In this document: piece by piece, positions 38,979 through 49,780 of the stretch | Numbering within the stretch: the stretch's first letter is position 1 | How the letters are laid out: each line of letters starts with the position of its first letter | From: Paenibacillus dauci | GTDB taxonomy: Bacteria > Bacillota > Bacilli > Paenibacillales > Paenibacillaceae | DNA: 64,000 nucleotides | Direction of reading: 5' to 3' | NCBI RefSeq assembly: GCF_000971985.1 | Contig: NZ_LAQQ01000017.1 | Location: forward strand, 1 to 64,000 | The notes under the pieces: model-generated | What the model was told of the DNA's origin: nothing | Seen by the model: the letters and a program-made list of their open reading frames with translations, nothing else | Database searches by the model: none | Position numbers and translations under genes: made by a program

Positions 38979-40520
38979 ATGTCAGCACCAAAACCGGTAG
39001 CTCTGATTATTATGGACGGATTCGGTCTGCGCGCAGAAATGGAAGGCAACGGTGTTGCCCAGGCGAAGAAACCGAATTACGATCGCTATATGACAGAATA
39101 TCCTCACACTACACTCACTGCTTGCGGTGAAGCGGTAGGTCTGCCGGAAGGCCAGATGGGTAACTCGGAAGTAGGTCACCTGAACATCGGTGCAGGCCGC
39201 ATCGTATATCAGGATTTGACCCGCATTTCCAAGTCGATCCGTGACGGAGAATTCTTCCAAAATGAAGTGCTGAAGGGCGCATTCGAGAATGCTAAATCCG
39301 GCGGCAAAAAACTTCATATCTTTACACTGCTGTCCGATGGCGGCGTACACAGTCATATTGACCATCTGTTCGCTACACTCGATATGGCAAAAGCAGAAAA
39401 CTTTGAAGATGTACTGATCCATGTATTCCTGGACGGACGCGATGTATCGCCGGACAGCGGTAAAAAATACATGGAACAGCTGACTGAAAAAATCAGCAGC
39501 GTAGGCATTGGCAAAATTGCCAGCGTACAGGGACGTTACTATGCGATGGACCGTGACAAACGGTGGGAACGTGTAGAAAAAGCTTTCCGTGCGGTTGCTT
39601 ACGGTGAAGGTCCTCAATTCAAAGATCCTCTGACTGTAGTAACTTCTTCGTATGCTCAGGAAGTCTATGACGAGTTCGTAGAACCTTCCGTGATCGTCGA
39701 TGCAGACGGACAACCGGTAGGAACTGTAGGCGATGGAGATTCCGTAATCTTCCTGAACTTCCGTCCTGACCGTGCGATCCAGCTGTCCCAGGCGTTCACA
39801 CAGCCTGAATTCGCAGGCTTTGAGCGTGGCGACTATCCGAAGAATCTGTATTATGTATGTCTCACCACATACAGCGATACCGTTCGCGGACATGTAGCTT
39901 ACGGACCGAAGAGTCTCGACAACACACTGGGTGAAGTGCTCGTGAAAAACGGCAAAACCCAGCTGCGTATTGCCGAGACAGAGAAATACCCGCACGTAAC
40001 CTTCTTCTTTAGCGGCGGACGTGATGTGGAACTGGAAGGCGAGACTCGTATTCTGATTAACTCTCCAAAAGTAGCCACTTATGATCTGCAGCCGGAGATG
40101 AGTGCGCGTGAAGTGGCTGATGCTTGTATCGCCGAGATCGAAGCGGAAAGACAGGATGCTATCATCCTGAACTTTGCCAACCCGGATATGGTAGGCCATT
40201 CCGGTAAGCTGGAGCCGACGATCAAAGCGGTAGAAACAACAGATGAATGTGTAGGTCGTGTCGTGGAAGCGATTCTGGCCAAAGGCGGCGTGGCGCTGAT
40301 TACAGCTGACCATGGTAATGCCGAGACCGAGATTGATGAGAATGGACGTCCTCAGACTTCCCATACCACCAACCCGGTTCCATTTATCGTCACTGACAAA
40401 AATGTAGTACTACGTGAAGGCGGAATCCTGGGCGATATCGCTCCAACGATTCTGGATCTGCTGCAAATCGCGAAGCCGGAAGAAATGACAGGCACGTCCA
40501 TCATTTCCAGCCGCAAGTAA
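38979..40520 (+). CDS. gpmI: 2,3-bisphosphoglycerate-independent phosphoglycerate mutase
   Basis: About 513 residues, the family length. The metal-binding N-terminus IMDGFGLR, the phosphoserine motif [14 protein letters not shown] and the C-terminal [11 protein letters not shown] are present. It interconverts 3- and 2-phosphoglycerate with two manganese ions. It begins right after the tpiA stop, so translation is probably coupled. Confidence 0.98.
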   Translation: MSAPKPVALIIMDGFGLRAEMEGNGVAQAKKPNYDRYMTEYPHTTLTACGEAVGLPEGQMGNSEVGHLNIGAGRIVYQDLTRISKSIRDGEFFQNEVLKGAFENAKSGGKKLHIFTLLSDGGVHSHIDHLFATLDMAKAENFEDVLIHVFLDGRDVSPDSGKKYMEQLTEKISSVGIGKIASVQGRYYAMDRDKRWERVEKAFRAVAYGEGPQFKDPLTVVTSSYAQEVYDEFVEPSVIVDADGQPVGTVGDGDSVIFLNFRPDRAIQLSQAFTQPEFAGFERGDYPKNLYYVCLTTYSDTVRGHVAYGPKSLDNTLGEVLVKNGKTQLRIAETEKYPHVTFFFSGGRDVELEGETRILINSPKVATYDLQPEMSAREVADACIAEIEAERQDAIILNFANPDMVGHSGKLEPTIKAVETTDECVGRVVEAILAKGGVALITADHGNAETEIDENGRPQTSHTTNPVPFIVTDKNVVLREGGILGDIAPTILDLLQIAKPEEMTGTSIISSRK

Positions 40521-40790
40521 ACGATAGGCAGTCTGACGTACCATTTGGAACCAACGGTTTATGGCAGGTGTCATGGATGTACGATTAGCAGACAGGATCA
40601 GCTGTGAATTGATCACTCGCAGCCGAGAGAAAGTCTGTGTACATCATGGCCGAGCTCATGTCATGAACCCGCATTTTCCGTAATGGACGCTGATAAATAT
40701 CGCCTGCTGACCGGTTTGCAGGAAGTGGACCTGTTTCTCGGCTTCATTTTATAAATCAAGGATCATCAAGATCCCAAATTACTTACCTAA

Positions 40791-42113
<1,323 letters not shown>

Positions 42114-42273
42114 TTATTACTTCATGATTGCAGCATTTTCCGGCTGACACCAGCCGGATATGACTGCACTATTGCTTGGTAGAATTGCATAAATAAAATG
42201 TACAGGTCATGCTGCTCCCAAACGGTCTGGGCCGCTACTTAGCCGTTGAAAGGGCAGCATACCGATACATCCG

Positions 42274-42310
42274 CCAGTCATCTGCTTATGCAGGTGGCTG
42301 GTTTTTTATT
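42274..42310 (+). terminator. Terminator of eno
   Basis: CCAGTCATCTGC-TTAT-GCAGGTGGCTGG followed by T6, about 160 nt after eno. Between eno and this hairpin, another GC-rich stem (CCGGCTGACACCAGCCGG) lies near 42149 without a T run. Confidence 0.8.
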
Positions 42311-42452
42311 ACCAATTCAGACAGGTTCCGGCTTCCAGCCATTGCTATACAGCCGGAATTTGTGCTAAACTATAAATGCTGTTTCTATAACATGATTCGT
42401 GAATTTGTACATTTATAGATGTTCGGCGCATTCGCTCTAGGAGGTGGAATTC

Positions 42453-42683
42453 ATGCAATTGACTTTGCAAATCTTGCTCACCATTTTTTCCATTGGTCTG
42501 ATTCTTGTTGTATTACTCCAAAAAGGTAAAAGTGCGGGCCTGTCCGGTGCCATCTCTGGCGGCGCTGAGCAACTTTTCGGCAAAACCAAAGCACGCGGAA
42601 TGGAACTCGTACTGCAGCGCGTAACAATCGGGCTGGCAGCAGGTTTCTTCATTCTGGCGATTCTGGTCGCTGTATTTAGATAA
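42453..42683 (+). CDS. secG: Preprotein translocase subunit SecG
   Basis: About 76 residues with two transmembrane segments ([20 protein letters not shown] and [19 protein letters not shown]) around a glycine-rich loop ([21 protein letters not shown]). That is the SecG layout. It assists SecYE in export. The start is ATG 42453; GTG 42444 is inside the AGGAGGTG ribosome binding site. It lies before rnr-smpB-ssrA, as in Bacillus, without the esterase gene found there. Confidence 0.95.
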   Translation: MQLTLQILLTIFSIGLILVVLLQKGKSAGLSGAISGGAEQLFGKTKARGMELVLQRVTIGLAAGFFILAILVAVFR

Positions 42684-42722
42684 ATAAGCCAGGTCCTTTA
42701 TGACTGGCTCAGGCACGTCCTG

Positions 42723-42772
42723 AATAGCCCGCTGCTGGGAGAGAAATTCTCTTCTGCAGCGGGCTATTTTTA
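42723..42772 (+). terminator. Terminator of secG
   Basis: AATAGCCCGCTGC / GCAGCGGGCTATT, with an inner stem GAGAG/CTCTT, followed by T5, 40 nt after the stop. Confidence 0.9.
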
Positions 42773-42895
42773 TGTATTCTGTTCATAAAGAGTTCATAGA
42801 GCGGGGCTATACTTGGAATTGTTCCCGAGCTTGTCCATTATTCCCATGTAAGTTGAAGCAAGACCGAAGTCCATGATGTGCAAGACCCTTTACGG

Positions 42896-42948
42896 TCCAT
42901 TCGTCACTCCTTACCAAGGAGAGAGTGACAGATGGATCGTCTTTTTTT
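42896..42948 (+). terminator. Second intrinsic terminator in the secG-rnr gap
   Basis: Nested arms TCCAT/ATGGA, GTCACTC/GAGTGAC and CCTT/AAGG are followed by T7. As secG already has a terminator, this one may end a small RNA or a leader transcript. No gene is recognised between them. Confidence 0.8.
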
Positions 42949-43410
42949 ATATAAGGATCTGTAAGACCGATTTCATGGCGCTGATAATAATGCGCTAATA
43001 GAACTGTACTAACTAGTATGGCGCTAATAGTGCTCTATTGATTGTACTCTGCTAATTTCAACTACTGTAATTGGAGGAAACTAGTTTCAAAGAGAATTCC
43101 TTCAAACAAACACCTGCCTGCTCCATAGTGAAAGAATACGATGTGCTGTTCGTCTAACTACGTAAAATAGCAGGCAATTCCTGAATATTTCGGGCGAAAT
43201 AAGGGGATTCGATTAATTTAGTGTATACTAGGGTATGTGTATACTAAATGAGGCATGACGGATCTGGCAGAAAAAGCCGTTGTCATGCGCACGGACTGCG
43301 TTTGACCTGTGTGTCATCGACACAGATCCGCTTGTATCGCATCGCAAACCAGGATTACATACGAACCGAATGCACATAATCACTGCTGACGGTTGGCCGA
43401 GGTGAAACCA
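42949..43410. other. Long region upstream of rnr
   Basis: About 460 nt without a supported gene. Near 42975-43034 the short motif GCGCTRATA occurs three times at about 20-nt and 25-nt steps. No clear promoter for rnr is named. Confidence 0.45.
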
Positions 43411-46074
43411 ATGATTACAGAAGAACAACTATTAACATTCATGCGCACTGACGCATATAAACCAATGACGTACCAGGAGCTGGAAGAGCATTTTCAGATT
43501 GAAGATGCCTCGGATTTCAAAGAACTGGTCAAACTGCTCAACAAGCTGGAAGATGCCGGCGATATTGTTGTAAATAATGCCAACGCTTACGGTGTGCCGG
43601 AGCGCATGGATCTGGTCCGTGGACGGATTCAGGCTCACGCCAAGGGCTTTGCTTTCCTGATTCCGGAAGACCGGGAGCATGGTGATGTATATATCAACGC
43701 CAATGATCTGAATACCGCCATGAACGGCGATACCGTATTCGTGAAGGTGACTTCCCGCAACACATCCGGTGGACGGATGGAGGGTGTGGTCGTTCGTGTA
43801 ATCGTCCGCAAAAATACTCGTATCGTCGGCGTATTCCAGGCGCTGGACACGTATGCTTTTGTATTGCCGGATGACAAGCGGATCAACCGGGATATCTTTA
43901 TTCCCAAGGAGTCGTTTGGTGGAGCGGTAGACGGCGAGAAAGTCGTTGCCGAGATTACCAACTATCCGGAAGGCCGTGCTGCGGCAGAAGGACGCGTTAT
44001 CGAAGTACTTGGTCACAAGGATGATCCGGGTGTCGATATCATCTCCATTATCCGTAAGCATCAGCTGCCGGAAGCTTTCCCGGATGAAGTAATGGACGAG
44101 GCGCAGGCTGCGCCGGATGAAATTACCCAGGAAGAGATTATCCAGCAGGGACGCCGCGATCTGCGCGGTAAAAATATTGTTACGATCGATGGCGAGGATG
44201 CCAAGGATCTGGATGATGCGGTCAACGTGGAGCGTCTGGAGAACGGTAATTATCGTCTGGGCGTTCATATCGCCGATGTAGGCTATTATGTACGCGAAGG
44301 CTCTATGCTGGACAACGAAGCCTACAATCGCGGCTGCAGTGTGTATCTGGTCGATCGAGTTATTCCGATGCTGCCGCATCGTCTTTCCAACGGGATATGC
44401 AGTCTGAATCCGCAAGTGGATCGTCTGACCCTCTCCTGCGAGATGGAGTTCGACGAGAATATGAAGGTCGTCAACCACGATATCTTCACCAGCGTGATCA
44501 AGACCAAGGAACGGATGACATACAAAAACGTCCGCCGTATTCTGGAAGATGAAGATCCGGAACTGCTGGAACGCTATGCACCACTCATCGACGACTTCAA
44601 GCTGATGCGCGAACTGGCGATGCAGTTGCGTGACAAACGGATTCGCCGCGGCGCGGTTGATTTTGACTTTGAAGAATCCAAGATCATTCTGGATGAAAGC
44701 GGCAAGCCGATCGATATCGTAAAACGCGAACGTTCGGTGGCCGAGCAGATTATCGAAGAATTCATGCTGGCAGCGAACGAGACGGTAGCCGAGCATTTCC
44801 ACTGGCTCAAAGTGCCATTCCTGTATCGTATTCACGAGAACCCGGATCAGGAGAAGCTGCAGGGCTTCCTGGCCTTCGCTGCCAACTTTGGTCATGCAGT
44901 CAAAGGTACAGGCAATCTGATCCACCCGCGTGCACTTCAGCAACTGCTGGAACAGATCAAGGGCGAGAAGGAAGAGACCGTGATCAGCACAATGATGCTG
45001 CGGTCGATGAAGCAGGCGAAATACTCTGCAGAGAGCACAGGCCACTTTGGTCTGGCAGCAGAGTACTACAGCCACTTCACTTCCCCGATTCGTCGTTATC
45101 CCGATCTGGTCATCCACCGGGTGATCCGCGAAGTGATCGAGAACGGCGGCAGCGGCCTCACACCAGAGCGTCAAGCGTATCTGGAGAGCCGCATGGCGGA
45201 TATTGCCCAGCAGTCTTCCGAGCGCGAGCGCGTCGCGGTAGATGCCGAACGTGATACCGACCAGCTCAAGAAGGCTGAATATATGCTGGACAAAGTCGGT
45301 CAGGAATTCGAAGGGATCATCAGCAGCGTAACCGGCTTCGGTATGTTTATCGAGCTGGAGAATACGGTTGAAGGTCTGATCCGTCTTGGTATGCTGACAG
45401 ATGACTATTACCATTTCGACGATCAGCATATGATTCTGCTTGGCGAGCGTACTTCACGTATCTTCCGTATCGGGGACAGCATCACGATCCGCGTGGCGAA
45501 CGTCAATATGGACGATCATACAATCGACTTTGAATTGCCGGATATGCCGAAAAGTAACCGCCGTTCGGGTGGTGACCGTGGAGCACGTGGAGATAATCGT
45601 GGTGGACGCGGAGCACAGGGTGCCCAAAATGGCGAGAAACGCGGCGGTGGCAGAGGCAAGAACAAAAATGCCAAAAAAGCCGAGCGCTTTGGTAAAGCAG
45701 CGAAAGCCGCCAAAGGTGCCAAAACCGACAAGCCTGCCAAAGCAGCACCCGCTGCAGCTTCAACTCCGGCTACACCGGCAACAGGCGAAGCAGCTGCAGC
45801 CGGCAAGCGCAAACGGAAAAAAGAAAAAGGGATTGGCTTCTCTTCATCGTCTTCATCCAGTGCACCAAGCCGCAGCTTTGGCTTTGGTTCCGGTAAGGGT
45901 GGATACGACAGTCCCGTCACTTCCTCCAAAAAAGGACAAGGACGCAAACGGCCAGCAGCCGATGCAGGTCCAGGATCGGCTGTCAGCCCGGCAGCTCCTA
46001 AGGGAGAAGCAGGATCAGGTGCAGGACGCCCGCGCCGCCGCAAGAAAAAGAATAAACCACAAAGTCCTGAATAA
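43411..46074 (+). CDS. rnr: Ribonuclease R
   Basis: About 887 residues. An N-terminal winged-helix region is followed by two cold-shock/OB domains ([17 protein letters not shown]). The RNB catalytic domain holds the acidic residues in [17 protein letters not shown], then comes an S1 domain ([27 protein letters not shown]). From about residue 715 to the end lies a roughly 173-residue low-complexity basic tail (Gly/Arg, Lys/Ala and Ser runs). This is long for the family and probably disordered and RNA-binding. TTG 43393 is in frame, but GAGGTGAA precedes ATG 43411. RNase R works with SmpB-tmRNA in RNA quality control; both lie downstream. Confidence 0.96.
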   Translation: MITEEQLLTFMRTDAYKPMTYQELEEHFQIEDASDFKELVKLLNKLEDAGDIVVNNANAYGVPERMDLVRGRIQAHAKGFAFLIPEDREHGDVYINANDLNTAMNGDTVFVKVTSRNTSGGRMEGVVVRVIVRKNTRIVGVFQALDTYAFVLPDDKRINRDIFIPKESFGGAVDGEKVVAEITNYPEGRAAAEGRVIEVLGHKDDPGVDIISIIRKHQLPEAFPDEVMDEAQAAPDEITQEEIIQQGRRDLRGKNIVTIDGEDAKDLDDAVNVERLENGNYRLGVHIADVGYYVREGSMLDNEAYNRGCSVYLVDRVIPMLPHRLSNGICSLNPQVDRLTLSCEMEFDENMKVVNHDIFTSVIKTKERMTYKNVRRILEDEDPELLERYAPLIDDFKLMRELAMQLRDKRIRRGAVDFDFEESKIILDESGKPIDIVKRERSVAEQIIEEFMLAANETVAEHFHWLKVPFLYRIHENPDQEKLQGFLAFAANFGHAVKGTGNLIHPRALQQLLEQIKGEKEETVISTMMLRSMKQAKYSAESTGHFGLAAEYYSHFTSPIRRYPDLVIHRVIREVIENGGSGLTPERQAYLESRMADIAQQSSERERVAVDAERDTDQLKKAEYMLDKVGQEFEGIISSVTGFGMFIELENTVEGLIRLGMLTDDYYHFDDQHMILLGERTSRIFRIGDSITIRVANVNMDDHTIDFELPDMPKSNRRSGGDRGARGDNRGGRGAQGAQNGEKRGGGRGKNKNAKKAERFGKAAKAAKGAKTDKPAKAAPAAASTPATPATGEAAAAGKRKRKKEKGIGFSSSSSSSAPSRSFGFGSGKGGYDSPVTSSKKGQGRKRPAADAGPGSAVSPAAPKGEAGSGAGRPRRRKKKNKPQSPE

Positions 46075-46263
46075 GCATCATCATCTGCTGACAATGTCTA
46101 TTCGGTACGTCCCGGTAGGATACATGCTGCAAAAGCAGTACATCGGACGGGCACAAATCGGTGGATAGCGTACAGATGATGAGGCCTACAGGGTGAAATA
46201 AAGACGGGAGATGCGCGCTGGGCAAGCAAGCGTGCATCATGGAACAGAGTGCAAGCAGACAGT

Positions 46264-46295
46264 GCCGGGACCCGTATCATCGGCCCCGGCTTTGT
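46264..46295 (+). terminator. Possible terminator between rnr and smpB
   Basis: GCCGGGACC / GGCCCCGGC stem followed by only TTTGTTG. The T run is poor, so it is a weak call in an otherwise empty 300-nt gap. Confidence 0.35.
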
Positions 46296-46378
46296 TGCTT
46301 TGTCCCGGATCCCTTGCTACAATAAATGACCATAAGACCCGGCAATGACCGGCAAATCTCTGGAAAGGAGGAATACAG

Positions 46379-46861
46379 ATGGCGACCAAAAAAGGCGAAA
46401 GCAAAGTACTGGCCCAGAACAAAAAAGCATCCCACGATTACTTTATCGAGGATACGTACGAAGCCGGTATGGTGCTGACTGGAACCGAGATCAAATCGCT
46501 GCGCCGCGCACGCGCGAATATCAGCGATGCCTTCTCCACGATTCGTAATGGTGAAGTGTTCCTGCACAATATGCATATCAGCCCATTCGAAGAGGGCAAC
46601 CGGAGCAATCCGACCGACCCGACCCGTACGCGCAAGCTGCTGCTGCACAAGGAGCAGATCAGCAAGCTGATCGGTGCATCCAAGCGGGATGGCTATACGC
46701 TGGTGCCGCTCAAGATCTATATCCGCAACGGCTATGCCAAACTGCTGATTGGCCTCGGTAAAGGTAAAAAGCAGCATGACAAGCGTGCTACAGCTGCCAA
46801 GCGGGATGCGCAGCGTGATATCCAGCGTGCAGTGCGGGATAGCCAGAAGATCAGCCGCTGA
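46379..46861 (+). CDS. smpB: SsrA-binding protein SmpB
   Basis: About 160 residues. [29 protein letters not shown] at the N-terminus, the [12 protein letters not shown] motif and a basic C-terminal tail are the SmpB pattern. It binds tmRNA and takes it to stalled ribosomes. AAAGGAGG precedes the ATG. The tmRNA gene lies 296 nt downstream. Confidence 0.97.
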   Translation: MATKKGESKVLAQNKKASHDYFIEDTYEAGMVLTGTEIKSLRRARANISDAFSTIRNGEVFLHNMHISPFEEGNRSNPTDPTRTRKLLLHKEQISKLIGASKRDGYTLVPLKIYIRNGYAKLLIGLGKGKKQHDKRATAAKRDAQRDIQRAVRDSQKISR

Positions 46862-46985
46862 TCGATAGGGCTGAGAAGCTGCAGGCAGGAGACAGTGTTA
46901 GATTTACCATGAATGAGGGTAATAACAGATATGGTAAATGGCTGTCTTGGTGAAGCGCCTGCAGCTACCCATTTGCAGGAAAATG

Positions 46986-46994
46986 TGGTATAAT
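46986..46994 (+). promoter_or_regulatory. Extended -10 promoter candidate for ssrA
   Basis: TGGTATAAT matches TGnTATAAT exactly. It lies about 165 nt before the mature tmRNA 5' end, so the transcript would need 5' trimming by RNase P. Confidence 0.5.
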
Positions 46995-47157
46995 CAAAGT
47001 CTGTGGGAAACGAAAAAAGCGTTTGGTATTTATCAATCTGCTGCTGGATGTTCCCGGTGCGGTCCTTTCTATGGAGGGAAAGACTGCATGGATGATTGTT
47101 TTCGGATAACGAGACTCATGTGCTTGTATTCGTCTTAATCCAATCCCTTTTTATTAA

Positions 47158-47521
47158 GGGGGCGTTTTTTGGATTCGACGGGGGTAGGTCGGGCATGAGT
47201 AGCGGGTAGTGGGGACGCGTCCGCTTTATCAACGCTAAAGCCTATTAAACGGCAAACAACAAACTAACTACGCTTTCGCAGCCTAAGAAACTGTGAAACG
47301 TGCTCTCGCCTCGCATCGCCCATGTGCCAGGATGAGGGCCCAACTCTTAGTGGGCTACGCTGTCACATCTCCGCCTGGGGTGTGCTGAAGAAGATAATCA
47401 GGCTGACCCAACGTAGAGCCGGTTACAGGGCGCTACTCGGGTGACATTAAATCTGTGACTACACCCGTAGAAGCTTGTGTAACGTTGCCTTCGGACAGGG
47501 GTTCGACTCCCCTCGCCTCCA
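47158..47521 (+). ncRNA. ssrA: tmRNA (SsrA)
   Basis: The tRNA-like ends pair as GGGGGCG (47158-47164) with CGCCTCC (47514-47520). The 5' segment GGATTCGACGGGGGT and the T arm GGTTCGACTCCCC are typical. The tag frame 47251-47286 reads GKQQTNYAFAA then stop, preceded by the tRNA-borne Ala. It ends in AFAA in place of the more common ALAA. CCA is not encoded: the bases after the discriminator are TAT. It rescues stalled ribosomes with SmpB. Confidence 0.95.
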
Positions 47522-47534
47522 TATGAGCAAGACG

Positions 47535-47571
47535 AAAAGTCATCAGCCAGTAATCTGGTTGGTGGCTTTTT
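47535..47571 (+). terminator. Terminator of ssrA
   Basis: AAGTCATCAGCCAG-TAAT-CTGGTTGGTGGCTTTTT, directly after tmRNA, with a T5 tail. Confidence 0.85.
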
Positions 47572-47610
47572 GGTTTAATCTACTATATTTAAAAAGGAAA
47601 TATAGATAAT

Positions 47611-47677
47611 AAGTAATACTTTTCCTTGATAGAGCGCGGTTTATAGAAAAAGTATTACTTACAGTAATACTTTTTTC
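47611..47677. repeat. Three copies of AAGTAATACTTTTC, the last two an inverted-repeat terminator
   Basis: Copy one is at 47611-47624. Copy two is inverted at 47646-47660, and copy three (AGTAATACTTTTTTC) follows at 47663-47677. Copies two and three form a hairpin that, read on the minus strand, ends in a T run just after the AlbA_2-type gene. Copies one and two can pair in an alternative way. Confidence 0.75.
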
Positions 47678-47680
47678 TAC

Positions 47681-49366
47681 TTAAAATAAATAATTATTAA
47701 TATTTTTAGTCAAAACCCACTTAGATTTTCTAGAAGAACCTTGATTAAAGATGCTTTTATCTTTACTAGACATTTCAAACAATAGATTATTTATTTTCTT
47801 TTTTCTTTGTTCTCCATTAAGCATATCAGAGAATTTATCCAGCAAAAGTGAATCGATATCTTGTCTACTAGCTGATTCATATTTTTCTAAAAAAGCAATT
47901 ATTAAGTTTTTATAATGCTCTTTATCAAAAGCCCGATTTTTCACATAAGTACTTTTATCTCCAGTCAGTCTAGCTATTTGTGCTGAGACGTAAAGATGTG
48001 GTTGTCTTCCTTCTATTAAATTTTTATTACGTAGTTGTTTAGCTTCTTCTGTAGTGATTTTCACCTTTTTTTGTACTTTATCAAGAAGCATTACAGTATC
48101 TAAATCTAAATTGGTTTGATTGATAAGTATCCGTGTATAATTTTCATCTAACACTTTTCCAATAATTCGTACTTCTACTTTATCAGTTTCATTAAGATTA
48201 TAATCAGGTAAAGGAAAAAAACGTTTTTTCTGTGTGACAAACATTTTTTTAATACCTGATCCTATTGTATCAATCATATTAAGGTTTACCATAGCTTCAG
48301 CAAGAAAGCGATTGCGATAGAATTCTTGAGGAGCATCTTGTTTGATTACAGTTTCTATACTTTTAGGAATGAATGATCCTAAGTTTGTAAATAATATTTG
48401 CTCGGGTAGTTCAATAAGATTAATCCTTCCAGAAAGCGTATAGTCTTGATGAGCAATACAGTTATGAAGAGCTTCCCTAATAACATAGGAGTCATATTGA
48501 TTAACTTCTATAGGAAATAAGCTATCATCAGGAAGATAACGATATTTCAAATTTCTTATTTTTGAATAGGCTAATTCAGTATTCAAAATAAAAGGAGGAC
48601 CAAAATGTTCGTAGTCTTTTGCAATATTATTTTCATCTTTTAAAATCCAAGATATTTTAGCAACAGAAGGATTTATCAGATGTTCGGATTCAGCTTTTCC
48701 TAAGAGAATAATAGAGGTATTAGTGATTCGATTATTGATAGTAACTTTAGCTTTATTTAAAAAGGTAATATCATCCCATTCTTGCATTTCTTCAGCTAAT
48801 TTCGGGAATTTATTAGCATACTCATTTCTTGCTTTTTTGATAGCAGATGTATCCAGATCTTTTATTGTCGCTTGTGGAATAATTTTAGCAGACCAATCTT
48901 TCCGATTATTTTGATTACGGATTTCTTCATATTTTTGGATAGACAGTGGAGAAATAGATTCACCATTTCTTCCATAGTAGTGTCCCTGCCAAGACGTGGG
49001 GATACCTAAGGAAGCTGGTGGAATTTTGAAAAGAATGATTCGTTTACCTTCATAATAAAGTTCATATATTTCTTGGAATGTTATACCGCCAGTATGATCT
49101 GAAACTTCTTTCTTTAAGCTGTCTAACTCGGGACGATTAGCTCTATATTGACTACCAACGACTGCTCTATTTTTATCTTCTATACCAAAAATCAACCAAG
49201 CATAATCCTTATTTTTTAGATTAGCCTCATTACTTAGAGCAGAAAAATATTTTCCTAATTTATTAAAGTCAAAATTATACTTAGCTTCCTTGAATTCGAC
49301 ACACTCTGTTTCTGCCGGCAAAGCTAACAACTGTTGGAATTCAGTCATGATGTGTTGGTACTGCAT
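47681..49366 (-). CDS. AlbA_2 (Schlafen-type) ATP-binding protein with GHKL-like segment
   Basis: About 561 residues. The N-terminal part (ECVEFKEAKYNFDFNKLGKYFSALSNEANLKNKDYAWLIFGIED) is the AlbA_2/divergent AAA_4 domain, about residues 20-140. The middle part (VIREALHNCIAHQDYTLSGRINLIELPEQILFTNLGSF) resembles the HATPase_c_4 segment of RecG-like regulators. The C-terminal region (400-560) is helical with possible winged helices. ATG 49366 is chosen over 49390 because AAAGGGG is at right spacing. The gene is clearly more AT-rich than its neighbours and sits beside tmRNA. Related proteins occur as regulators and in defence islands; the role here is not shown. Confidence 0.75.
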   Translation of the reverse strand: MQYQHIMTEFQQLLALPAETECVEFKEAKYNFDFNKLGKYFSALSNEANLKNKDYAWLIFGIEDKNRAVVGSQYRANRPELDSLKKEVSDHTGGITFQEIYELYYEGKRIILFKIPPASLGIPTSWQGHYYGRNGESISPLSIQKYEEIRNQNNRKDWSAKIIPQATIKDLDTSAIKKARNEYANKFPKLAEEMQEWDDITFLNKAKVTINNRITNTSIILLGKAESEHLINPSVAKISWILKDENNIAKDYEHFGPPFILNTELAYSKIRNLKYRYLPDDSLFPIEVNQYDSYVIREALHNCIAHQDYTLSGRINLIELPEQILFTNLGSFIPKSIETVIKQDAPQEFYRNRFLAEAMVNLNMIDTIGSGIKKMFVTQKKRFFPLPDYNLNETDKVEVRIIGKVLDENYTRILINQTNLDLDTVMLLDKVQKKVKITTEEAKQLRNKNLIEGRQPHLYVSAQIARLTGDKSTYVKNRAFDKEHYKNLIIAFLEKYESASRQDIDSLLLDKFSDMLNGEQRKKKINNLLFEMSSKDKSIFNQGSSRKSKWVLTKNINNYLF

Positions 49367-49400
49367 AACAAACCCCTTTCGAGTTTTCATTCACAATTGT

Positions 49401-49428
49401 ATTATATAACAGGTTAAATAAACTACAA
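49401..49428 (-). promoter_or_regulatory. Promoter candidate of the AlbA_2-type gene
   Basis: On the minus strand TTGTAG (49428-49423), a 16-nt spacer and consensus TATAAT (49406-49401). It lies 35-60 nt before the start codon. Confidence 0.55.
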
Positions 49429-49780
49429 ATTCTATAGTTTAATCTGCAGTAAATATATTGAAAAGACATTAAAATATAGATCCAAATATAAGAACTTATT
49501 TTATTTCAAGTAAGACTTTAATTCTTCTTTTTCCCATATTAAAAAGTTGCTCAGCAAGGAAATTTTACATATGCGCATTAAAAGTGATTTTAAGCTAAAG
49601 TACGCTTTAATGTTATCAAATTGTCATCTGAATTATGAATAATATTACAAATATATGTAATTCTGCCATAGTCCAAACCTATAACCAGATATGCCTTTTA
49701 AGCTTACGTAAAAACCATCCCCCTCGTGCTACAATCAAACTACTATAACCAAGCACAATCCACACCAAGGGGGATTTCAA
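49429..49780. other. AT-rich intergenic region
   Basis: About 350 nt, very AT-rich up to about 49700, with no supported reading frame. The composition returns to normal at the MetE-like gene. No clear copy of the ssrA 3' end is found here. Confidence 0.5.

Noticed and set aside
43432..45429. 665-residue minus-strand reading frame opposite rnr
   Set aside because: It lies fully inside the RNase R gene, which has conserved domains in the other direction; the frame is a composition effect.
45440..46168. 242-residue plus-strand frame overlapping the end of rnr
   Set aside because: It reads the low-complexity RNase R tail in another frame and lacks its own start signal.
49715..49730. Possible attachment-site copy of the ssrA 3' end (CCCCTCG) downstream of the AlbA_2-type gene
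   Set aside because: Only seven or eight bases match the tmRNA end, which is within chance; no integrase is present.
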